64,000 nt of DNA from Apoderus coryli (Eukaryota > Arthropoda > Insecta > Coleoptera > Attelabidae), in assembly GCA_911728435.2 (NCBI GenBank), contig OU452208.1, positions 806,001-870,000 on the forward strand, given 5' to 3'. A model generated the notes under the pieces. That model was not told where the DNA came from. It saw nothing but the letters and a program-made list of their open reading frames with translations, and did not search any database. Numbering within the stretch: the first letter of the stretch is position 1; each line of letters starts with the position of its first letter. A program made the position numbers and the translations under genes. Below are positions 39,301 to 51,300 of this stretch, in pieces.

Positions 39301-42300
39301 ACTATCGGCTTTATCCATTACGCTGCTATTTTTTTAGCTTAAGCTACATATGTCAACATATTTTGTGGAGAGAGGTTTTATTATCCCTTATAAAAGAATA
39401 TGTCTAATAAATACGAGATAGGGAAAAAATACAATCCTGTTACACGAAGCTTATCATATATTTTTCGTCCTAGGTAAATTATGCACTATCTCAAAATCTT
39501 GCTGGTGTAATGGTATGGTCAATAGAAACAGACGATTTTAAAGGAAACTGTGGAACGGTATTTGAACTTTTACAATCAGCTAATGCTGCAATAGTAAGTG
39601 ACCAATTTATTCAAAATAACGTTATAATTAATAATATATTTGTATCCTTTGTTAAGCTTATACCTAGTAACTATATGAAATAAAAATCAAAAATTCAGAA
39701 TATTAACCGATATTATCCGTTTATAGCTTGTGAAACAACTGAACAGTTATACCATAGAATAAGAAAGCTACGCTAACCAGAAGTTTATCTTCGTGTAAAT
39801 AGCATTGATTTGTATGGGATTTCTTGAAACTCGCGCAGATTTTGTGCGCATCATAGTATTGTTCACAATATCAAACAAGCGGGCAATAAATTCTGTACTA
39901 ACAATTAAAATAGTACACAATTTCACATAAGCGGAATATTTTCGAGCAACTTTCGCAATAAAAAACTAGCTGTTGCCCTCGAGGCACGAATAGCTCTCCA
40001 TATTTAAGTGGAAAAGTAATAATTTTATGACCTTTTTGTCATTTATCTATATTTAATAAATTTTTGTTTTGTTTTAGACATCAGCTATTTTTTTTTGTAT
40101 CGGGTTTTGTGCCTTTTTCTTCTCTTTGAAGGCACTATTTATACGCAGATATTTTATATTTCAGATCTAGGCCAAATTCTTGTACGCAAAATAATTGATT
40201 TTTTTTTAGTTTTATTATAAAATTTATTTTGTCCCCTTTTCTACTATTTACGAACGCCTATGTAAACAAAATTGTTATGCTGCATGTTGTAGGTTATCCG
40301 TTAAGTGGTTTTTGAGTTATCACGGATACAATTTTTTTCTGACCCTTTTATAGAATTTTCACGGACGCCTATGGAACATTAATTTTTGTCGTGTATTTTT
40401 AACACCAACTCAACTAGCTAAATATAAAATTTTTTACATTTTAATTTTTTTTTATTTTACCCCTTTTTCTACTATTTACGAACGCCTCTGTGAATAAAAA
40501 TTTTATGCTGCATTTTTTAGGTTATCTTATATCATAGCTATATATAATTAGCCAATTTTTTTGGTATATTTGGGAAACATTTTTTTTTCGTTTTTGACCC
40601 TTTTCTTAACACTATTTTCGAACGCCTGTGTGAACTAATTTTTTTATGTAACATTTTTTAGGTTATATTCTATCACAACTATAAAAAATTATTCAATATT
40701 TCGGATAAGTTTAAGAACTATGATTTTTTAAATTTTTTAATCCTCTTTTAAACCCTTTGCCTACGCTCAATGTTAATCACCACCTATAAATACCCTGTAG
40801 TATTTTCGTACCAAATGTGGTTAAAATCCGTTAAGTGGTTTTTGAGTTACCACGGATAAAAAAAATTTCTGACCCTTTTATAGAATTTTCACGGACGCCT
40901 ATGATACATTAATTTTTGTCGTGTATTTTTAACACCAATTCATCTAGTTAAATATAAAAATTTTTACATTTTAATTTTTTTATTTTACCCCTTTTTCTAC
41001 TATTTACGAACGCCTATGTGAATAAAAATTTTATGCTGCATTTTTTAGGTTATCTTATATCAAAGCTATATATAATTAGCCAATTTTTCTGCTATATTTG
41101 GGAAACGTTTTTTTTTCGTTTTTGACCCTCTTTTTAAACTATTTTCGAACGCCTGTGTGAACCAATTCTTTTATGGAATATTTTTTGGCTTATATTGTAT
41201 CACAGCTATGAAAAATTATTCCATATTTCGAATAAGTTTAGGAAATATATTTTTTTTATGTTTTGACCCCTTTTCCATTATTTACGAACGCATATGAAAG
41301 TAAGTTATTCATGACACATTTTATAGGTTATATTCTATCAAAACTATAAATAACTAGTTAATATTTCTGCTATTTTTAAGGAATACGTTTTTTTTTTAAT
41401 CTTTTTTACCCCATTTTACACTATTTTCGGACGCCAATGTGGTTTAATATTTTATGTTCAATATTTTAGGTTATTTTCAATTAAATGCGTAAAAAATTAT
41501 GCAGTATTTCGGATAAGTTTAAGAACTATGAATTTTTTTAATTTTTGAACCCTCTTTTAGACCCTTTGCCTACGCTCAATGTTTCCCAAAATCTAATCAG
41601 CTCCTTGCCATGTCCAATAGTATTTTTGTACCAAATTTGGTTAAAATCTGTTAAGCGGTTTTTGCGTTATCGTGCATACAGACAGACAGACAGACATTTT
41701 TTTAAAACTACTTATTTATGTATAAAATGACCAAAAACAAGTATTTCCGGTGAAATTAAAAAAAATTTTTTTTTCATGAAACTAATAGTCTCCATATATA
41801 CATATATTGCATATATGATATGGAGAGCTAAAAATATGTTTAATTTAAAAAAACTTTATTATAATAATATTTATTTCTGTCTCATTCGTACTCATGTTGT
41901 ACCGACGGGTCTATGGTCGGTAGCCAAAAGTACAAAAATATAAGTATAAAATACGTATGACTAATAATAAAAACATAATAATAGCTACATAAATATCTAC
42001 AAATCAACAATAAACAATTTAAACAAAACAGAATGGCATCATTGTACAACATTATTTACAAATTTTTGCAAATGTGTTGTCAATTAGAATGTTTTTTACT
42101 CACCATATCATATTATATTTATATAATATATGTATATAATTTTTTGTAATTCCCCCGGAAAAACGTGTTTTCAGTCATTTATATGTAAATAAGTAGTTTT
42201 AAAAAAATGTCTCTCGGTCTGTATCCCCGATAACTAAAAAACCACTTAACAAATTTGGCACAAAAATACTACTATTATGCAGGTGCTGATTAACTTGGGC

Positions 42301-45300
42301 GTATTTAAGGGGTTTAAAAAGTTAAAAAATTCATACTTCAACTTATTTTTTTGGTTTAATAGAGTATAACCTAACACATTAACCATAAAATTAGATGGCA
42401 TAAAAGTTTCTTGTGAGTGTTGATATAGTTTAGATCCAAGAAAATATACAGTTACGGCAAATTTCTTGAACTCACTTGTATATCTCCGACCTTTCAATGA
42501 TTTCTTGGATAAATTATACTGCATAATAACAAAATTAGCCAAGCCTTCCTTAAAATTAGTTTTAACAAACTCAATATAATCTTCTTTATCGAATGGTCTG
42601 TTCGAAAGTTCTGGTAATTATATCGAACTTTCTTTTAAGGTTCTGCACCTCCATTTTCAAGGCTTTTTTCTTGGATATTGCTCAGATATTCCTGGAGATA
42701 TTTGCAGTTGTTCTGTAATTTAGAATTTCATCTAATACCTACATGAAGATAGAGTTTGTAGTTAAAAGTAGCTTACTATCTAATGGTTTTTTTCCAAATT
42801 CAAGTCATCAAAAACCAGAGAAGATCGATCCGATATCGTTGATGGTTGTGGAGAATCGGCGCGCACTTAAAACAAATTAATTAAATATGTACATACGACT
42901 GACACAACACTCATCAAACATTTACCTTGCTCGCTAACCACCTTTTAAAAAATAGTCGGTATGGCTTCCCTTTTGTGCTTGCTGTTGCCAATACCAGCAA
43001 ACTTTTTCTCCTCAAAATGTTCACTACAAACTTTGCGGTTAAACACTTTTTCCGGTTCGTTCGATATCAAGTTTAACCTGCCAATGTTTTCCACACATTG
43101 AAGTTGCCTTGAAAATTATTTAAAAAATATAGCTAAAACATTCAACATTTTGTGTAGGTACCTACATACCTTATTGGATCACTCGGAATTTTGAAATATC
43201 TTATTAACTTTCCAGTTTTGTGGCTGTTGTTACTACAATAATTTGGCATTGTCTTTCACCACACCAAATATTTATGTAGGTACACAATTATTAATCTATG
43301 CTTTCACTAACAGTTAATTAAATAAACACTATTACACTATTGTTCTTAAAATTAGAATTCAATAAATCTTATAACCAAATAATTAATAAAAATGGAAAAA
43401 CGTTGAAAACTTTTTAGAAAATGGAATAAACGAATGTAAACAATCATCAATAATCGTCCATATTGGAATTTTACCCAATTCTACAGCTTGCGCACAAAAT
43501 CGCGCGAACGAACACAAAATCCCATCGAAATCGTCAAGTAAAACTTCTGTTAGCGTAGCTTTCTTATTCTATGGTTATACGCCTGGTTCTTTGTATATAT
43601 ATTATATGCCTGGGTGGGGTTGGGTTGGGTTACCTGAAGTTCCCTGATACGATTAAAACAATTTCCAAATGGAAGTCTGCCTGTCTGTGTGTCTGTATGC
43701 GCGTGATACATCATTTGAAAGCATTTTTGTATGTGATTTACAGCAATAGGTTACTTTTGATATTTACCCTCATAATTCTAGAGAAAGTTGCGTTTAAAAT
43801 TTGCAGGTATATAGTACGGCGATCGATTATATCGCAATTTCATTGCCGTAGCTCAGTGGTAAACGGGTGCTTTGCATGCGGAAGGTCCTGAGTTCGATGC
43901 TTTTGCAATATTTGTTTTATTTATAATTTTTGAAGAAAGTAGATAGGTAGTTGGGTTAGTTTATTATTATTTTTGCTTTTTCATTTCAATTTTTTTAATA
44001 AGTTATTTTGCTTACAGCCATTTGCACCGCCTCGCTTAAATCTACAACTTAGCTAAGGTCCTTATCTAGGATATGAATTGCACCAGCCAATACTTAGCTA
44101 AGTTTAAGAAATATGTGGCATCGTCGCATTTTAATACAAACTACAAACATGTTGAAAAGAATGCTGGCTATCCTAAAGAATTATTTATTTTTATTTTAGT
44201 TTCTTAAACTTAGCTAAGTATTGGCTGGTGCAATTTATATCCTAGATAAGGTCCACCTTATCTTAAGGTAGACCTTAGCTAAGTTGTAGATTGAAGCGAG
44301 GCGGTGCAAATGGCTGTTAATGTGTTAAGTTTTTATGTATTATATTATTTATTTATTTTAAGATGGAAGAGACAAAGAAACGGGCTCCCAATCTTTCTGT
44401 TGGAAAACTCAACTCACTGTGGTTGATTTACCATGTTATAATAATTGGCACATGTCTATTATTATTAATAATATAAGTTTTTGAAGTTGTCAAAAATATA
44501 GAAACTAAATTGTAGTTTTTGTCAAGTAGAATAAAACTGTTTCTTTAAACTAAACTACCAAAATAAATATCTTTATTTATTCAGTTTATCAACATAAACT
44601 AACAGAGTTATGGGCCCAGAATAATTTGCTGTGATTTTAAGTGGTATAATTATTATAAACTTAAATTCAGAGAAGACAGAAAATGTCCAGTCAATCTGCA
44701 TACAGGATGGAAAAATTAGAAGGTAATAAAAATTATGCAACCTGGAAATATGCAATGAAGATGCTTCTCATTAAAGAAAAATTGTGGAAAGCTATAGAGG
44801 AACCACAGGTAGATAAAGAAATTGATCAACAAGCATTAGCAACTATAGTTTTGAATATTTCTCCAAACATTTATGTTAGAACTAGAAGTGCTACCTCAGC
44901 CAAAGAAGCATGGCAAAAATTGGAAAATGCATTCGAAAGTCGAGGTTTGAGAAGGCAAATTATTTTGGATAGGCAGCTTTACTCTACAAAATTTAACGAT
45001 TTTAACAAAATGGAAAGTAATATTAATAAAATGGTTGAAATTCAAAATGAACTTAAAGGTGTTGGTCGACAAGTTACTGATGAATATATGGCTTTTAAAT
45101 TATTAGAAAATTTACCTGAAGAATACGATTCATTAGTTATCGCAATGGAAAACAACTGCAAAAATTTACAGTTGGACGATGTCATTACAAACTTATTGCA
45201 AGAAGAATCAAGAAGAATTGAAAATACATCTAAAGGTGAAGCAGCATTAGTTTCAAAACAAAATTTCCAGAACAAATTTTATAAGAAATCAAATTCAAAC

Positions 45301-48300
45301 ATAACGAATCAAGGCGAGAGGAAGAAGAATAACGTAGAATGTTACATTTGTAAGAAAATTGGACACATTTCGAAGAATTGTCGATATAGAAAATCAAATG
45401 TTGAAGAAAAATCAAAAAAATCTATATCCCAACATGGACTATTTGCTCACGAAGAAAATGATAATTGTTACGATAGAAATTGGTACTTGGATTCTGGCGC
45501 AACCTGTCATATGAGTCCACAAAAATCAATTTTTAAAGAAATTAAAGAGACTACAAAAAAATTTAACATAGAAACTGTAAATGGCGAACGTATTTCACCA
45601 CAAGGTATGGGCGATATTGCTTTAAATATAAATTTGTACGGTGAAAATACAGAAATTGACGTTAAAAATGTTTACTATTTACCAGAGTTAAAAATGAATT
45701 TGTTATCTGTTAGTCAAATAACTGGTAAGGGCAATGAAATTTTATTCAATGAAAAACAATTTACAATCAGAAGTCAAATGACAAAAGAAATTATTGCGAA
45801 AGGTTCAAAAACTGCAGATGGGTTATACATGCTTGATTTGGTTAAGAATACAGCGTGGATTACGAAAAATTTTTCAAATTACGATCTTTGGCATAGAAGA
45901 TTTGCCCACATAAGTGAATCCGGTATGAAAAATTTACAAACATTAGTAACTGTTTTTCCTCAAAATTTATCACAACCCAACAAAATTTGTGAGAATTGTG
46001 TAATGGGAAAACATTGTAGAACGAATTTTAGCAAGAATAAAGGAAAAAGAGCTAACGAAATATTAGAATTAATACATTCTGATTTATGCGGTCCAATGGA
46101 TACTGAATCTCTTGGAGGTGCAAAATATTTTATAACTTTTATTGATGATAAATCGCGAAAGACATTTGTATATTTTATTCGTCAAAAATCTGAGGTTTTA
46201 AATGTTTTTAAAGATTTTAAAAATATGGTTGAAAATCAAGTTGGAAAGAAAATTAAACAACTAAGAAGCGATAATGAAAAAGAATACGTGAACAAAATGA
46301 TGGAAAACTATCTAAAATCAAATTGGATTATTCACCAATTATCAGCTCCGTATACTCCGGAACAGAATGGTGTTGCAGAACGCTCTAATCGAACCATTAT
46401 GGAAAAAGTACGAAATATGATGAATGATGCGAGCCTTGAAAAGAAATTTTGGGCTGAAGCAGTAAATACTTCAGTATATTTAAAGAATAGATCAGCTACA
46501 GTCGCTTTAGAAAATATGACTCCTGAGGAAGCTTGGTCAGGCAGAAAACCGTATGTGGGATATTTGAGAGTATTTGGTTGTAAAGCTTTTGCACAGATAC
46601 CTAATGTAAAAATAAGAAAATTAGATAAAAAATCTATGGAATGTATTTTCTTAGGATATGAAGAGAATTCAAAATCTTTTCGATTGTATGATATTAACAA
46701 AAATCGTGTGATAATTTCGGCAAATGTAATTTTTGAAGAAAGTGAATTTTTCACGAATAACAAAATATATCAAAACCCAGAAGAAAATGAAATAATAATA
46801 AGTTATACTACAGAAGATAGACCAGCAAGTGCGCAAAAGAATAATGAAGAAATTAGAGAACAAGAAAGTTATACTACTGAAGATAGACCAGTAAGTGCGG
46901 AAAAGAATAATGAAGCAGAAATTAGAGAACAAGAAGTTGATGAAGAACCAAAAAGAAATAGAAGAAAACCTGGATATCTGCATGATTTTGTTTGTTTGGC
47001 GAAAGAAAATAATTATTCAGACCCAGAAAATCTAGAAGATGCGTTGACAAGAGAAGATTCAGAAAAATGGAAAGAAGCTATAAGCGAAGAAATACAGTCA
47101 CATGTTAAAAATAATACATGGACAATTGTTGATAAAATACCACAGGGAAGAAGTCCCGTAAAAAGTAAATGGGTATTTAAAATAAAAAATGGGGCTGATG
47201 GAAAATTAGAAAAATATAAAGCCAGGTTAGTTGCCAAAGGCTATAACCAACAAGAGGGTATTGATTATAACGAGATATTTTCACCAGTTGTTAAACAAAA
47301 TACAATAAAAGCGATGCTAGCCATAGCAGTAGAATTAAATTTGGAAATCGAGTTAATGGATGTAGTAACAGCTTATTTGAATTCAGATCTAGAAGAAGAG
47401 ATTTATATGGAATTACCAAAATTAGATATGACCGAAAATATGAAAACATATTGCAAATTAAATAAAGCTAATTAAAAATAAATTAACTCAATCGAAAGTA
47501 GATTCATGCTTATATTATAAATTGGAAAAAGACGAAATTCTTTTCGTTACTGTTTACGTTGATGATTTGTTAATATTTTCAAATAATAAACAGAAATTAA
47601 GAATGTTCAAAGATAAGTTAAAAACTACATTTAAAATGAAAGATTTGGGTCCTGTAAATCAATGTTTGCGTATCAGAATTGAAAGAAATCGTGCAGAAGG
47701 ACAATTATCTTTAGATCAAGAAATGTATATAAAATCAATTTTGAAGCAATTTAATATGGAAAACTGTCATCCGGTTACAACACCAATATTAAGTAGCACA
47801 AAACTAACTAAAAATATGGAACCTAAAACACAAGAAGAAATTAATAAAATGAAGGACGTGCCTTACAGAGAAGCTGTAGGAAAATTAATATATTTATCCC
47901 AATGGACAAGGCCAGATATAAGTCATACAGTAAGTGTTGTTAGCAAATTTAACAACAACCCGGGCAAACCACATTGGGAGGCAGTAAAGAGAATTTTGCG
48001 ATATTTGAAGGGGACTGTAAATAAAAAACTTGTTTACAAGAAAAGTGAAAACGATGAAAAAGTAATCGCAGGATATTGCGATTCGGACTGGGGAAGTGAT
48101 TTGGACGATAGAAAATCATATGCTGCATATGTGTTCAAATTGGGAAATTCATTAATTTCGTGGAATTGCAAGAAACAGCAAACAGTTGCTTTATCCACCA
48201 CAGAGGCAGAGTACATGGCACTCAGTCACGGAATAAAGGAAGCAATTTGGTTACAACAATTATTTAATGAACTTAATATAAAAGAAATACAAACAAAGAC

Positions 48301-51300
48301 TATACCAATGTTTTGCGACAATAAAGGAGCAATTGATTTATCTCTATATAGCGTCTACCATGGCAGGACCAAACACATAGACATTCGTCATCATTTTATA
48401 AGAGAAACCATTTAGGCTGGAAAAATATCCATGCATCAAATTAGCACAGATCAAATGATTGCTGATGTTCTAACGAAGCCAGTGTCAGGAAAGAAGTTTC
48501 AAGAATGTTTTAATTATTTTGGTTTATATTAATGATATAGAAATATGCCAAGTAGGTGGGGTTTTGGAAAACTCAACACACTGTGGTTGATTTACCATGT
48601 TATAATAATTGGCACATGTCTATTATTATTAATAATATAAGTTTTTGAAGTTGTCAAAAATATAGAAATGAAATTGTAGTTTTTGTCAAGTAGAATAAAA
48701 TTGTTTCTTTAAACTAAACTACCAAAATAAATATCTTTATTTATTCAGTTTATCAACATAAACTAACACTTTCCTATAGGAAAAAATATTACTTCTGAGG
48801 ATAGTATTAGAATATAGGAAATAATAGAATGTAAAAATTCCAACAACCAAATTTGGCGAGAAAAAGACAGGGTGTAGAAAATAATTTCAAACCGGTTTAA
48901 TGCTGAAATACCAGATACAATTATCCGCGAAAATGTGATTCCTTACGCAAATATTATGAAAACATAAAGAAACATTTACGAAGGGAGGTAGCCGAGGAAC
49001 AGTCTGAAATAAAAAACTGTGGGTGGGCCTTGTACAATAATCGCGTCCGTGATTTGGCGCTAGGCCTTGTAAATGCAAAAACAGTTTTTGGCTTAAAATA
49101 TTCCTAATTACAAGTTGTGAGGGTATTCAATATAGCGTGGAAAAGGTTCACTATAGCCGTTTGTTTGACAACCCTATATTTTAGAAAAAGTCCAATTACC
49201 AAAGTCCGCAAAATGATTAGCTCGAATATATTCTTCGCGGCACCCCATATAGGTAAAACTAAATTTATGTCGTCGAAATCACCATCCTCAAAAACTAAAC
49301 GTAAATCAATTATAAATATCTATAATAATGTGAAATGTTAAATAATTATAAATGATTAGGCAGGTACTATTATGTTTAAGTGAAATTTAAGACAGAACAA
49401 GTACCTAGCATAATCTAAACATACCTCATAGAATAATTTTATTGACATACCTAGACCAAACAATGGAAAACAAAACAAAAAGTGAGGTTAGATATGAATT
49501 AAGTAGACCTTAAGCTGTAGATTACCTCGGCGTAACTTAAGTCCCACTTAGGTGTGTTATAAGTGACGGTGCAACATAATACGTCAACTTAAGTTCCACT
49601 TAACGTTAAGTGGACCTTAAGTGTAAGCGGTGCAAATGGCTGTTAGAATGATATTATTATTATTTTTAAACAAAAAATTTCATTATATAATTAATAGTGT
49701 ATTTATTGTTTAAATCTTTGATGAAAACATTTCGTCACCCAGGTGATATCATATTTTAGATTATAATATACAGTATGGCCAATTTATCTTGATATCATAT
49801 TGATATCCCAACTAGCAATTCGACATTCTTAAAGAACTAATATTACTTTTCTGTGAAAAAAATTGTTTTAAGAACGTTTTTACAGCAAATTAATAAAATA
49901 GTTATAAATGATGATGTTGTAACAGTTTTATAAACGTTTATAAAATACTTTTTGTAGGACGAATTTGTTCCGAATGATAAATGGTTTTAAAAGCATTTTG
50001 TAAAAGTTCTAGTCTGGATTAACTTGTTCCTTTAAAAACAATTATAAAATTATTCTGTTAAAGTACATTTGGTAATAATAAAATAGTTTTTTTATTGTCG
50101 TTATTAAGAGCGATTTGTTTTCTGCAGCAAATTTGTGCGCAAATTAATAATTACAAAATAGTTTTTTAGTTATTTTATTAAAAACAATAAAAAAATAAAT
50201 ATGCTGCCAATGCATATTTTATAAAATTAAAATGCTGTCATAAACACTACCTAGAACTAATATATAACATAGTCTTATTTATTTTCAACTGATATTTATT
50301 GTTATATCATACACAGGTTTAAAATGTTGTTCAAACGAAAAGCAGTTGTGCATTTAATAGAAAATTAATTACAATATTATAAATTATCAGAGGGAAAACA
50401 TTAGTGACTATAATAAAGAGTAGCAAACTGTAATGGAATCTAATCAAATTAATGACAATTTATAGGACACCAAATATTTTGGAGACTGATAAATTCTCAG
50501 GAGGAATTATTACTAGATGGTGAGCGGGGAGCCGAAATAGAGAATTCGTGATCAATATCATGCTTCAAGCACAAGTGAGCTAGAAAAAAATGCAAAACTA
50601 AGAGAAAACATGCGAACATGGGCAGTATCAAATAATGTTCCGCATTTTTCCCAAAAGAAGCTTTTTGTTATACTCAATAAACACATGCCAAATTTTCTAC
50701 CTCAAGATCCTCGAACTCTCTTAAAGATACTCAACAAACCGTTTTAATAACGGCAGTTATAACATACATAACATAAACAAAGGGCTCAATTTAGGTTATG
50801 TTTAAATTACTCCCGTAAAAGCTAATAAGAGAGTAACTATAAAAGCATTTTGTTTTATAAGAACACATTAAAAGTTTTTATAAAACATATGTTAAAGTTT
50901 GTTTTGTAAAACTCTGTTTACTATTTTATTATTATTCCAATATTGAGACGATGCGACACACGGCGGCGACTCACACAAGCATCAAAGTATCAAGCACGAA
51001 TACTTCAAGTAGACAGGACTAGACTTGATTAATTTCTATACATTTTATTTTTATATATTTTTTGCAGCACCTTTTAATTAAATTTTGATTTTTTAGAGCA
51101 TTTATATGCAAGCTTGTTTTAGTTTGTTTTACTATTAATTTATTTTAAATAACGGCAAACGATTACTAAATACATAAAACTTCAAGAAAAATACTTGTAA
51201 TTAGCTTCATTATTCATTATCAAGCTTAGTGAAATATATTTTTTTACACCATAACTGGTTTATAAAAAATTCTTCACGTTTACATAAAACATAGGTACCT

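Larger units (their letters stand above)
44398..48768 (+). mobile_element. Copia-type LTR retrotransposon, full length with lesions
   Basis: LTRs of 207 bp (44398-44604 and 48562-48768) frame one element, flanked by the 5-bp duplication CTTTC (44393-44397 and 48769-48773). The primer-binding site begins right after the 5' LTR, and a purine tract (GTAGGTGGGG) precedes the 3' LTR. Gag-pol order is gag, PR, IN, RT, RNase H, as in Ty1/Copia. I count about five LTR differences, which points to a moderately young insertion. It sits inside the Myb/SANT relic, which in turn sits in chitinase intron 5. Confidence 0.95.

Noticed and set aside
43571..43891. 106-codon plus-strand ORF
   Set aside because: Overlaps the tRNA relic and a GGTTGGGTTGGGTT repeat; no protein features.
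43842..43909. Functional tRNA-Ala gene
   Set aside because: A and B boxes and TGC anticodon are present, but the D stem and part of the anticodon stem do not pair. Kept only as a relic.
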